The notes beneath the pieces were generated by a model. It did not search any database. It was not told the DNA's origin and saw only the letters and a list, made by a program, of their open reading frames with translations. Below are positions 1 to 11,532 of a stretch of 64,000 bases of DNA, in pieces; position 1 is the stretch's first letter, and each line of letters starts with the position of its first letter. Origin of the DNA: Zanthoxylum bungeanum (taxonomy: Eukaryota; Streptophyta; Magnoliopsida; Sapindales; Rutaceae); assembly GCA_019454045.1 (NCBI GenBank), contig SKCR01021097.1, forward strand, positions 1-64,000. Direction: 5' to 3'. The translations under genes were made by a program, and so were the position numbers.

Positions 1-1219
1 GCGTGTGGGCGGCACTTAGGTATTTTAATTATATAGATGAAACTCTACATGTTTGACTAGTCATCCCGTCCTTTCACTTGTCAAAAGTGACGCTTGGACG
101 GGTTGAAATACCAAAACGCCTTGTCCCTCCTACCACCTTTGACAGCATGACTTATTTGGAACTCTAAAGCTCTTCACAAACTTCATGTTTGTGTCAGGAC
201 AGGGCTCAAGTAGTCACCCAATTCGCCAATAAGTTGCACTCTTCAATTGGTCCTAGTGTTGTTTTCTAGCAGAAGTGACAGGCTTAGACTGAACCATTAC
301 AGGTCCATGTTCAACTCTGCTGAAATAACAGCATTATTAAAAATACCTTGTAAAGATTACTAATAAGAGAAATGGAACAATGAAATGGTTTAGTCTCCAC
401 AATCTCAAGTTTATAAATTTATTTTCACCATATGTTCAAATACATTTGCTGGTACGGCCAAACCAATCAGAATTCAAGCCCATTTACTCGACCAAACTTT
501 CGCACAATGGGATAAAGATGGTTCCTAATAGAATTTGCCATTAGATTTAGTTGTTATTTGGATCCTTTGGATCACATGACAAGAGGATAAGCATAAATTG
601 ACCCAATATAAACTTTTTGTCAAACAAAGATTTCGAGGCTCGAAGAAAAAAACAATTATTTTTTATTTAAAAAAAAAGAACTATTTCTATTCATGTTTGA
701 TTTATTTCCATAATTCATAGTAATTTGTAGAAGTAAAAAGTAATCTCCATTCAAAACAAAAGAGAAGAATCCTATGACTGGTTTCTTCTTTTATATATCA
801 ACCTCCACCGATAGATTTTGTCTTAAGGTTGTTCAAGTGGTTCAATCTGATAAGCAATTTTACTTTCCCATCATGGTTGACATACATATTGGCATAGTTT
901 AATAAATGTCACGACTCTTTCTGTGTTCTAGCAGTCATTCATCCTGATACCAAAACTAGACCACAAAACAAGCACGAAAATAGGACAAGGTTGAGGAAGG
1001 AATGACCGGGGGGTTGTGGTGTTACATACTCGTTCTTTACAACTTCACATGTAAGATAATTTGACTTAATTCAATGACAAAGCAATGTCAAACATTTATC
1101 TTTTTCATAAGCAGAAAGACATCCCAATTCCCAAACAAGGATATTCTCACCCTCTCGTAAATTGAGAAATAAATGAAGTTATTGAACATAAAAAGGAACA
1201 AATCCAAAAAGCACATTAC
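1..1219 (-). other. Intron or 3' flank of the anthranilate synthase beta gene
   Basis: No coding exon could be recognised here on either strand. The last visible exon of the minus-strand ASB gene ends in a good donor (CAG followed by GTAATG), so this stretch starts as its intron. I looked on the minus strand for the conserved final exon, which in this family begins with a G-V-Q-F-H-P-E-S block, and did not find it. It probably lies beyond the left edge or has been lost. Confidence 0.5.
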
Positions 1220-3926
1220 CTGCAGGTAATTATATTTCTTATGACGAGCAGCCATTATCAGCCCGTCTTCTGTCCATGCTGTAACCTCAAGCGCCTCACT
1301 AGGAAAGCTGTCTTTCTCAATCACAAGGCTGTGATATCTACCCGCTGTGAAAGGACTGGAAAAGATAGACATAAATCATATCAACATCTTCAGTAGCTAT
1401 TACTTATAAAAATTGGGAAAAAGGAATTGCTGCATTAATGGTGACTAAATACTGGATCAGTGATAATGTGCATTGAGGTGCACATTGGCCAGGAACTTGG
1501 ATGCAAAAGTGGCAAAATTGAAGGTAAGATGATGTGGATGTAGCCAATAAGCTGATTGACCTATCTACATGAGTACAAGAATGTGAAGCATCTCTTTTTA
1601 ACTAACAGTTGATAAGACAAAGCACAACTCTAATAGCAAGACATAATTAGGAAGTGGCTGAAACATGTTTCAATATGAAAAACATTGAAAATTGGAACAA
1701 GCAATGGACATATACTTTGATAATCCAGCAAGCAAGCCATCCTCCCCCTTCTCGTCATAATACACAAGAGAACTTTTCCCATGCATGACACCAGAAGGAG
1801 AACGCACAATCTTCCCTGTAACAGGACACAGCCAAAGGAAAATTTTAAAAACAAATAAAGGAATACTTTGGCTTTGGCAGCAACAATATGTTAGAATATA
1901 TCAGATTACTCAATCCATCTTTCATTCACATTGAGACATCGATGCAAATATGATGCATTTGAAAATCAGCGTAATTGTATATCCGTACAAATAAATTAAA
2001 TATACAGCAAGGTTTAAGAGCTTGAAGGCATCTCTGAAGACTCACCTCCAAAAGCCTCTCCAATGCACTGCAAACCCATACAAACACCAAACAAAGGCAC
2101 AATAGGACCAAGTTCCAAAACAGTCTGCAATGATATTCCAGAATCTTGAGGTGCACCTGAAGAAAATGACACAAGGAGTTTAATAATCTTGAACATTTTT
2201 ATCCTAAAATAACTTTGAGGGCTGTAATGTGTATGGTAAGTAAGACAGGACACATAAGATGTGATTTGTTACCTGGGCCAGGGGATATAAGCACTCCTCG
2301 GGGATTTTTTCTACAACAAGAAACAAAATAATTGCATGATCTCAGAATCATTGGATCAGATCAAAGAACTAACCTAGCATACTTATTCTATTTTAAATCT
2401 TCCACAATCATATCATAGTACAAAAATGAGAAATGTTTACACAAACTATTTTATGTGGGCCAAAGCACAAATATTTACCGTTTTAACTCCTCCACAGTTA
2501 ACTCATCATTCCGATAAACCTCAAAGTAATATCCCAGCTCTCCCATATACTTCAAAATTATCACAGCTAACTTGTTAGACAAATAGTTTTTTTTTTTTTC
2601 TACTAATACAATAAGAGATAAAGAATCAGACAATAAGGATGCAAAACATTGTCAACAGAAACATGTTCCATGTTTTCCACAAAACTCTTCATAAATTACC
2701 AAATTTCAGAATGGGCAAAAGAATTCTGCTAGGGACAATAAACAAGATGACTAAAAGCACTCCACGGCAGGTTCAGGTTAACATGAACTGCGCCAATAAC
2801 CTTAAAAGAATTAGATCAAAAATTTGTACACCACTTAAGTAAATATAATATTAAAAAAATATGCATTTAGATCCAAATACACAGAGATGCCGCATTTTAT
2901 CCTTATCTAGTTTGGATTCACATAAAGGCAATAATAACTAACAAGAAAAAAGAAAGCAGAGATAAAAGGATGAAACTATAATTTGATATGCTGCAACCAG
3001 GTATGCTCACTTCAAGAAGACCAATTACTTGGCATGTTAATAACTCATGTACAGATCGGTGATTTGAAGAATAGCTTAAGAAGTTAGAGGAGATCGATAC
3101 AACCCCCCGCCAATGCCTATATAAATAGCCTTATCTTAATGTTGCTGGGCAATTTTGGTCTAAATCACCAATAAGAAACTGTCCTATATTATCAAAACAG
3201 GGTTTTCACCCGGTAGAGAATACCAATTCGGACAGACTGAAACATTTTGACAATGGGGGTCACTTTTAATCATGCCATCTCCCTAATTGTAAGATTCAAC
3301 TTCTTGCAGCTTAACATAAGTAGGAATGCGATGAATTTGATAAATAAGCACAACAATTACTGTGTTGTTACTGAATATTTTGGCATGGGGAGAAATGTGC
3401 AACCCAAAAATATAAATTCAGCACGTGGGAGCCGAATTCAAGGTCAGAAAACCTAACTAATTTTCTGAACTAGAATTTGGTGTCAACACTATGAATTAAA
3501 CAAACAAAACCCATCAGCATTGAACTGACAAAAATTAAGAGAGTAACAAACCTGGCAGAGATTATAAGTGAAACTATCATAATTATCAATAACAACAATG
3601 GGATTTTTATTGTTCTTCTTCTCTTTGTCATCCAAACCTATAGACTTTGACTTGGGTACTGCCTCTGCTACTGCCATTGACAACTTTACAACCCCATTTC
3701 CCTTCTTAGTCACCAAACTCAGCCCTGTAATAATAAATCAATAATCTTATAAACACAACAATGAAAAAGAAAAAAGAGCCAAAAAAATCAATTATATATA
3801 CATTAAAAAAAACAATTAATTACCTGGAGAAAGCGGAGAGAATGTGGAGAGATGATTGGGACGAAACTTTTGAGAGGGTTTTGTTTGAATGAGAGATGAT
3901 TGTGACATCATTGCAGCAGCCGCCAT
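1220..3926 (-). CDS. ASB1: Anthranilate synthase beta subunit (class I glutamine amidotransferase), plastid, partial
   Basis: The product supplies ammonia from glutamine to the alpha subunit, which makes anthranilate in the first step of tryptophan synthesis in plastids. Seven exons read on the minus strand: 3824-3926, 3552-3724, 2479-2549, 2273-2310, 2046-2156, 1716-1815, 1220-1355. They join in phase to 244 codons and all junctions are GT-AG. The first ~60 residues are Ser/Ala/Lys-rich, as in a transit peptide. Then come [15 protein letters not shown], the short exon [13 protein letters not shown], the nucleophile loop [12 protein letters not shown] with the catalytic Cys, and [13 protein letters not shown]. 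The start ATG at 3926 opens with [14 protein letters not shown] residues. The exon carrying the catalytic His and Glu was not found, so the model is incomplete at the 3' end. The family call is firm. The symbol follows the Arabidopsis name; a paralogue number cannot be assigned. Confidence 0.9.
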
Positions 3927-4002
3927 TGTACAGAGAGCGAGAGTGGAAAAAAAAAAGCAATTTCAGACAAAAGTGAGCCCGTGTTAATTGGTGTTTGAAT
4001 TT

Positions 4003-4011
4003 GGATATATA
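4003..4011 (-). promoter_or_regulatory. Possible TATA box of the ASB gene
   Basis: Read on the minus strand this is TATATATCC, about 77-85 bases upstream of the ASB start codon, a plausible distance if the 5' leader is short. The region is AT-rich, so the match is weak evidence by itself. Confidence 0.25.
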
Positions 4012-4318
4012 TTGAATATACAATTAGGTGGATTAATTTATTAATATAAGATGTTGTAAAATTTTAATAACATAAATTTATTTTGATTTGGTTATTTTAT
4101 TAGGATCAATAAAAAATTAAACTGGCACATAATAATTAATAATTGAATCTGGTGTGACACAATTTCTTCAGAATATACATAATATTTTTTTTTCTCTTAT
4201 ATAATGTTGTCAAATAGAGATTTAATAAAATATTATGTTATATTTTTAAATTTTTTTGTTAATTTACCTACCACCTAAATATTACTTTAAAATTACCTTA
4301 TACAAGTCTCAAAACTAG
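4012..4318. other. AT-rich intergenic spacer upstream of ASB
   Basis: AT-rich DNA with no coding signal. It presumably holds the rest of the ASB promoter on the minus strand. It ends at the target duplication of the adjacent MITE. Confidence 0.4.
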
Positions 4319-4444
4319 CGAAAATTATATTATGTGCCGGATGTATATGTCATCTCTCTCACAGCAGGCGAGCCCCACAACTGTGTGGGGCCAGCCTGCT
4401 GTGAGAGAGATTGCATATACACCCGGCACATGATATACCACCTC
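4319..4444. mobile_element. 126-bp hairpin MITE, Mutator-like by its 9-bp target duplication
   Basis: The element is an almost complete inverted repeat. The left arm (ATGTGCCGG, then CTCTCTCACAGCAGGC) is mirrored on the right around a CCCCACA-to-TGTGGGG centre near 4374-4390. It is flanked by the direct repeat CAAAACTAG (4310-4318 and 4445-4453). A 9-bp duplication points to Mutator-like transposase mobilisation. It has no coding capacity and lies about 0.4 kb upstream of the ASB start codon. Confidence 0.75.
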
Positions 4445-4519
4445 CAAAACTAGAGTCTTTGCCCTTTTTCCTCAACATTAATTGCTTCAGTTAATTAATA
4501 TATTTGCTTTGTGGCCATT

Positions 4520-4608
4520 GCTAACATACCCTTGGGTATCTGATACCCAAGGGTTGTTAGCATTAAAAAAATAAAAATAATAAGAGTAACTGGTTGCAAC
4601 CAGTTACT
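4520..4608. repeat. Paired hairpins at the left end of the 9-kb element
   Basis: Two palindromes in series. The outer one runs 4520-4561 (GCTAACA...TACCCTTGGGTATC, mirrored). The inner one, 4585-4608, is a perfect 24-bp palindrome built on AGTAACTGGTTG. The same outer-plus-inner arrangement occurs in mirror order at 13490-13553. Confidence 0.7.
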
Positions 4609-4791
4609 AAAAAAAAATTTAAAAAAATTATTTTTTATCAAATAATTATAAAATATTGATAAAAAAAATTATAAAAAAATGTATTGTAAGTTTTTAATTT
4701 TTTTTTTATAAAATATTGATAAAAATAAAAATAATATAAAAAATTTATTTTTATAAAATATTGATAAAAATAATATAATATAATTTTTTTT

Positions 4792-6910
4792 TGCATATTT
4801 ATTGGTGAAAGTTGCAAGTTCAATGGTAGAAGTTGCATATTCAACGGTCATAGTTGCATGTGTGATTTTCGAGGCAGATGCAATTGCATGTTATTGCTAA
4901 AATTTCAAGTCCAATGATTTCATTTTGCATTTTATTGTTAAATGTTTCATCTTCGAAATATTGCATATTTATTGGTCAAAGTTGCAAGTTTAATAGTAGA
5001 ACTTGCATATTCAACGGTCATAGTTGCAGATGCGATTTTCGAGGAAGATGCAATTGCATGTTATTGCTAAAATTTCAAGTCCAATGGTTTCATTTTGCAT
5101 GTTTATTGCTAAAAATTTCATCTTCAAAATATTGCATATTTATTGGTGAAAGTTGCATGTTTAATGGTAGAATTTGCATATTCAACGGTCATAGTTGCAA
5201 GTGCGATTTTCGAGACAGATGCAATTGCATGTTATTGCTAAAATTTCAAGTCCAATGGTTTCATTTTGCATGTTTATTGCTAAAAATTTCATCTTCGAAA
5301 TATTGCATATTTATTGGTGAAAGTTGCATGTTTGATGGTAGAAGTTGCATATTCAACTGTCATAGTTGCAGGTGTGATTTTCGAGGCAGATGCAATTGCA
5401 TGTTATTGCTAAAATTCCAAATCCAATGGTTTCATTTTGCATGTTTATTGCTAAAAATTTCATCTTCGAAATATTGCATATTTATTGGTCAAAGTTGCAA
5501 GTTTAATAGTAGAAGTTGCATATGCAACAGTCATAGTTGCAGGTGTGATTTTCGAGGCAGATGCAATTGCATTTTATTGCTAAAATTTCAAGTCCAATGG
5601 TTTCATTTTGCATGTTTATTGCTAAAAATTTCATCTTCGAAATATTGCATATTTATTGGTGAAAGTTGCATTTTTAATGGTAGAAGTTGCATATTCAACG
5701 GTCATAGTTGCAGGTGTGATTTTCGAGGCAGATGCAATTGCATGTTATTGCTAAAATTTCAAATCCAATGGTTTCATTTTGCATGTTTATTGCTAAAAAT
5801 TTCATCTTCGAAATATTGCATATTTATTGGTGAAAGTTGCATTTTTAATGGTAGAAGTTGCATATTCAACGGTCATAGTTGCAGGTGCGATTTTCGAGGA
5901 AGATGCAATTGCATGTTATTGCTAAAATTTCAAGTCCAATGGTTTCATTTTTCATGTTTATTGCTAAAAAGTTCATCTTCAAAATATTGCATATTTATTG
6001 GTGAAAGTTGCATGTTTAATGGTAGAATTTGCATATTCAACGGTCATAGTTACAAGTGCGATTTTCGAGGCAGATGCAATTGCATGTTATTGCTAAAATT
6101 TCAAGTCCAATGGTTTCATTTTGCATGTTTATTGCTAAAAATTTCATCTTCGAAATATTGCATATTTATTGGTGAAAGTTGCATGTTTGATGGTAGAAGT
6201 TGCATATTCAACGGTCATAATTGCAGGTGTGATTTTCGAGGCAGATGCAATTGCATGTTATTGCTAAAATTTCAAATCCAATGGTTTCATTTTGCATGTT
6301 TATTGCTAAAATTTCATCTTCGAAATATTGCATATTTATTGGTGAAAGTTGCATTTTTAATGGTAGAAGTTGCATATGCAACGGTCATAGTTGCAGGTGT
6401 GATTTTCGAGGCAGATGCAATTGCATTTTATTGCTAAAATTTCAAGTCCAATGGTTTCATTTTGCATGTTTATTGCTAAAAATTTCATCTTCGAAATATT
6501 GCATATTTATTGGTGAAAGTTGCATTTTTAATGGTAGAAGTTGCATATTCAACGGTCATAGTTGCAGGTGTGATTTTCGAGGCAGATGCAATTGCATGTT
6601 ATTGCTAAAATTTCAAGTCCAATAGTTTCATTTTGCATGTTTATTGCTAAATGTTTCATCTTCGAAATATTGCATATTTTTTGGTCAAAGTTGCAAGTTT
6701 AATGGTAGAAGTTGCATATTCAATGGTCATAATTACATGTGCGATTTTCGAGGCAGATGCAATTGCATGTTATTGCTAAAATTTCAAGTCCAATGGTCTC
6801 ATGTTGCATGTTTATTGCTAATGGTTTCATCTTCGAAATATTGCATATTCATTGGTGAAAGTTGCAAGTTTAATGGTATACGTTGCATATTCAATTGTCA
6901 TATTTATGCG
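4792..6910. repeat. 171-bp tandem satellite array, about 12 units
   Basis: The motif GATGCAATTGCATG recurs with spacings of 171 bp, twice 170, from about 4877 to 6756. Units are highly similar and each contains the perfect 12-bp palindrome ATGCAATTGCAT plus several short GTTGCA-centred sub-repeats. Because 171 is divisible by three, a plus frame stays open from 4878 to 6437 (519 codons) and encodes a Cys-rich 57-residue repeat. The frame breaks at the 170-bp unit. I read the open frame as a by-product of the period, not as a gene. From about 6910 the repeat fades into degenerate AT-rich sequence. Confidence 0.93.
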
Positions 6911-7316
6911 CCCTAGCACAAATATTGAGTGGTTTTTTCTTTAATTGTTAAAAGTTGCGTTTGTAATGGTCATTATTTAATTTTTTGTTTTTGAAGCTTA
7001 AAATATTTGTTGCATCTTTTAAGGTTGAAAGTTGCATCTTAATGGTTAAATTGCATATTGATGGTGTGAAATTGCATGTATTGGTTATATCTAACAATTA
7101 CAAATTATTCAATATCATGTTTATTACTTCGATTCGATCTCGATTTCGTGTTTAATGATTATAAATTAATACAAAAAGATGAAACATCACAAATAATGAG
7201 CACAAATTATTAATATTGATATCTATTTATATTTTTCGTTAATTACATATGTTAATTTAGCATGTATACGAGTTTTATACTTATTGTTTTCGCTTACAAT
7301 TTTTATTCATTACGAC

Positions 7317-8110
7317 TAGGGGTGGCAATTTTTGGTAAGGATTTCGTTTATTTATTCGATTCAATTCGCTTTAAAGCGAATGTGAGTTTCAAACAATGTA
7401 TTCGTTTAATCAATGAGTCGATTCGGTTGAAAGTGTTTATTACAGTTATGGAATACGAATTTAACATCATGAATACGTTTATTCGTTACTGAATCGTTTT
7501 ATTATTTTCTTTGACCAATTATTTTTCAGTTACGATTCGAGTAATTATGGCTAATGGTTCGTATAAAAAATAATATTTTCGATATTTTGGTGAGGTATTT
7601 TTTATAAATATATTAATTACATGTGTTATGGTTTAATTTTCATTAATTATATATGTTAATGAGCATGCATATGAGTTGGAAAAAATCGATTCCATATTAA
7701 ATTAATCAATTTTCTACTTATTTATTTATGTAAATATTAAATTCGGTTATAATTAATAGTATTTCGGATATTGACTAAAGTTAATGAGCATGGAGGAGAA
7801 TTTTTTATAATTTTTTTCTACAATAATTTTTATTTCATATCCCTCATATGAAAGGTATTTATTATGAAAATTAATTTTTATTAGTTATTCGTGTATGATT
7901 CGTTTTATTATTTCTTTTATCAGTTATTGGTATTTTTCAATTAAGATTCCAGTAATTATGGCTAATTACCTTTGAAAAAATAATATTTCGGATATTAACT
8001 AAAGTTAATGAGAATGGAGGAAAATTTTTAATTTTAATTTTTATAAATAACTATTATTTCAAATGAAAGGTAATTAGTATGAAAATGAATTTTTATTAAT
8101 TACAGAAGAT
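7317..8110 (+). mobile_element. Decayed hAT-type MITE related to the copy at 14529
   Basis: It starts with TAGGGGTGGCAATTT, followed by a GATTCGTTTATT-type region and a segment (near 7520-7600 and again near 7910-7990) resembling the interior of the intact MITE at 14529-15077. No right-hand TTGCCACCCCTA end was found, so the right boundary is approximate. The duplicated interior suggests an internal duplication or two overlapping remnants. Confidence 0.55.
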
Positions 8111-8349
8111 GAGAATTTTTTTAAATTATATTTGTTGTCTTCAATTTTTTAATTTACTTAATTTAATGATCATTTACTTAATTTAAGATGGGCTGCAAAA
8201 AAAGGAAATTAGGCCCAAATCCATAGCATGGGCCTCCTATTCTTTTCAACTTACTTCATTACTGGAAACTCAAATTTGCAGTGAAAGATGTAATTGAAGT
8301 CCACGTTCGTGGCTGTGCTTCATGAAGGATTTAATTTTCACCAACCACC

Positions 8350-8660
8350 CCATTGTTTCTATTTTCACCTGGATGTTCGGTGGTTCTGGTTTCATCATGA
8401 GACACAATCCAGCAGCACATTTCATCAAGTTTGAGTAAGTTTATTCATCAGCTTTCATCAGCTTTCATCATTGTTTCTATTTTCAACTGGATGTTCGGTG
8501 GTTCTGGTTTCATCAGTAAGTACCATCCAGCAGCACATATCATCAACTTTGAGTAAGTTTGTTTATCAGATTTCATCAACTTGTTCATTGTTTCAGCTTT
8601 CATCAACTTGTTCATTGTTTCAGCTTTCATCAGCTTTCATCAACCGTAACAACTTGTTCA
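8350..8660 (+). repeat. Tandem duplication with short CAGCTTTCATCA repeats
   Basis: A block of about 115 bp beginning ATTGTTTCTATTTTCA and containing GGATGTTCGGTGGTTCTGG occurs twice in tandem (about 8352-8465 and 8468-8580). Shorter repeats of TTGTTCATTGTTTCAGC and CTTTCATCA follow. A short plus-strand frame crosses the region, but its protein is made of the repeats and is not credible. Confidence 0.7.
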
Positions 8661-8936
8661 TTGTTTCAGCTGTACTGATGAATTCAACATCATCTACTAG
8701 AACTATTGAAGCTCGGAGGTTCGACCTCAATGAAGAAGATTCCAGCCAATATTTCGGGGATATATCAGCCACTCCAACTAATGCTACAGACATTAGTTCA
8801 CTTCGACCTTCAAAGAAATATATATACTATACCTGTTGGCATCTTTGCAGATCACACATATAATGATCTTTCAATTGGGAAGCTCTACGAAATGAATCAT
8901 ATTGTGCATTTCGCTCTAGTACCATTTGCTACATAT

Positions 8937-11532
8937 TCAATTATGGAATCGAGACCAAAATATTATGACTTGGAATGAGATAAAAAAAAACAATGAAATT
9001 ACAATAATCATGTTTAATGGTACAACGAAAATACTAACAGCAAAGGTTGTCGGTAAAAACCAATTGATTGGTTCATTAGTTCTTTTCAAAGACTCCTCTA
9101 TGGTGAGGTACTCAGCTTTCATGTAAATAACCTGAGGAATAGGTAAGTTATTATTACCTACTTATACGAAAAAAATCAGTAAAAATCAATAGATACAACC
9201 TCGCATTGAACTGGTTCACCAGGCAAAAGTGACAACAAGCTACCCGTGTGATATGTGCATGACTTGTTCGGACAATAATATCACTGCAAGCAACCCGAAC
9301 AGAAATTAAAAAAAAAATTCATTCGAATATACATATATCGAAAATAAGTCAGTTTATGGTGGTAAATGATTTGGTACCTTTTCTCAGCGAATGTATTAAA
9401 ACAATATTGAATTATCTTCAAATGATCAATATTGACTACCTTGTTCACCAAAAAAGGACCAGCTTTAAATTTGGACATTGCGTCCGTTGAAACAAGATCA
9501 TATGGCGACAATTGATAAGGCCCTGGCTTTCTGTTTCTCAGTGGCCGATTAGGAATTAAAGACATGTCTGAGTCTTGAGCCTCTGCCTTCTGTCCAACTA
9601 TATCCATCGAGGACTAGGTGACAGAAAATAAGTCATAAATTATATTCAAATAATAACAATGAAAGTAAAATAAAACATATAATTGCGTATTCATACCTCA
9701 TCCTTTAGAAGAGTGGAGCATGGTTGATGGTTGGCCATTGATTCATTAAATGCTGCTGCAAGCTTCTGCTTCAACTTGAAGGAGTAGTCAAGAGAGGACG
9801 AACTAATGGTAGTTGGTTTTTTATCACGGGCATTTACATCCTTAGCATTGACTGGTTGTTCAGCTTCAATGATAAAGACCGACGTCGGTTCATCAGTCGG
9901 ACGCGCTTGTTCTCCACAAACATGGGAATTTATCTCTAACAAATATTCTTCTAATTTATCAATCTTTTTTGCAATTGGTCCACTTTACTTTCCATCAATT
10001 TCATGCCTTGCGAGGTTTTTTTTGGCATGTTCTCCTATAGTTTCCTGAATTCTTTGTAGGCTTGTCATAACTGGATCGAAATCTTTCGCACGTACAAAAT
10101 TGTCTTGGTGGCCACTATCCTTCCTCATGGGAACCTATTTAAAATTTAAAAATAATAAGTAATTTGTTAATGATAACTTGAAGCATACCATAAAAGGAAA
10201 TTATTAACTTAATTTAATATTGCATTGCTCCCGAAAGCACCAAATTTTTTCTCTCATTGAACAAATTTTTTTTATTTCCGTGGCAGTCCACTGCATGATA
10301 GGCCAACCATTCTTCGGTGAAGAGAGCTGGTAAGTAGAAGACGACATATAGAAAATCTGCCGAAACAAATAAATATCATAATCATAAACATGGACTGCAT
10401 GGTGGTAGCACAAACATGACGAAATTAAAAAGATCAAATGTTATTCATTTCATACCATTAAAAATAAAACACATCCACTAATTGAAGAAGTTTTGTTTTC
10501 ATTGACCTTCTTCACTCCATTCCATAAAAACTGTAACACAGGGTTGCCCAATTTTTAAATCTAATGGAGCTGACATCTTTCAATGCATGCAGGTAATATG
10601 GGTTGATGTACGTGGCAGGAGTAGGACATAGGATAGTACTGATAGCAAACAAACAAAAAAGAATAGAGAAATCATCATCTGCAATGGTAATATTGTTTAG
10701 TCTCTCAATCACAATTGCTATTGAGATCCATTTCTTACTAGTACAATACCGGGCTCTTAACTCAGCTATGTCCTTGTCGTCCCCGTAAGTCTCAAAGTTC
10801 GAACCCCCATCCTCAATACCCATAATTACAGTAAAAGTATCAACACTCATACTGTATTCAGTTCCATTAAGTGTTATTATCCCTCTCTCCACGTCACATT
10901 GTTTAACCAACCATCTACATAACTCTTGTCGCACTCTCCCACAGCTGAGACCCAAGAGACTTCCAAATCCAAGCTCTCTTACAGCTTCTTCTTGTTCAAC
11001 ACTAAATGTGGAAACCATTTTCGAGAATCGAGTGACACTACATCTTGATATTCCTCTATAATTAGGGTCTTTCTCTTCTACCTTATCCACTGGATCGCGT
11101 AATAATCCACGAGGCCACTTTTCGTGGTTGACAGATTCCTTATTATACTTGTTCACAAAAGCAACTTTCTGTTCCAAGGTCATTTTCTTCCAATCGTTCC
11201 TATGTCACCTTTTATCAATAACCAAATAATATAGTCAAATCAAAAAATATAGATAAGGTTAATAAATCAAACTATAAAGTTAAATAACAAAGAAAAGTTA
11301 AATAGTAGATTGCATACCTCTTTGGTCACTTTAAGACCTTCTTCTTTCAGCTGCTTTGCTTCAGACTTGCTGTCGAGACAAGTCAAATTAATTTTGTATG
11401 TACATCATCAAATAAACTTATTTAACTATTGACACTATTTGGTTAACTAGTAACTTACTAATAATAGCACCATGCGTGCTTGCCTGGTCCATGAGGTTGT
11501 TCATTCGTTTCAATCCTCTTTTGTTTAGCCAT
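8937..11532 (-). pseudogene. Decayed transposon-borne gene: plant mobile-element domain followed by a Ulp1-like protease remnant
   Basis: Blocks read on the minus strand: 11459-11532 (starts MAKQKRIETNEQPHG), 11318-11369, about 10512-11199, about 10204-10370, about 9691-10127, about 9450-9607, about 9212-9285 and 8937-9140. The third block contains ELGFGSLLGL, CRWLVKQCD and VDTFTVIMG, typical of the N-terminal domain found upstream of C48/Ulp1-like peptidases in plant transposons. The second-last block reads TGSLLSLLPGEPVQCE and the last VIYMKAEYLTIEES then WFLPTTFA, resembling the start of the Ulp1 domain. The His and Cys catalytic blocks were not found. Frames shift (near 10530, and between the second and third blocks), and the Ulp1 part is cut off near 8940. 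Similarity is judged by eye. The gene is probably non-functional cargo of the 9-kb element. Confidence 0.5.

Noticed and set aside
4878..6437. A 519-codon open frame that could be called a Cys-rich repeat protein
   Set aside because: The frame is kept open by a tandem repeat whose period is a multiple of three. It breaks at the first 170-bp unit and has no recognisable domain or start context.
8471..8863. Plus-strand frame with FDLNEE near its end
   Set aside because: Its first two thirds translate short tandem repeats, and no conserved domain follows. I could not link it to a gene family.
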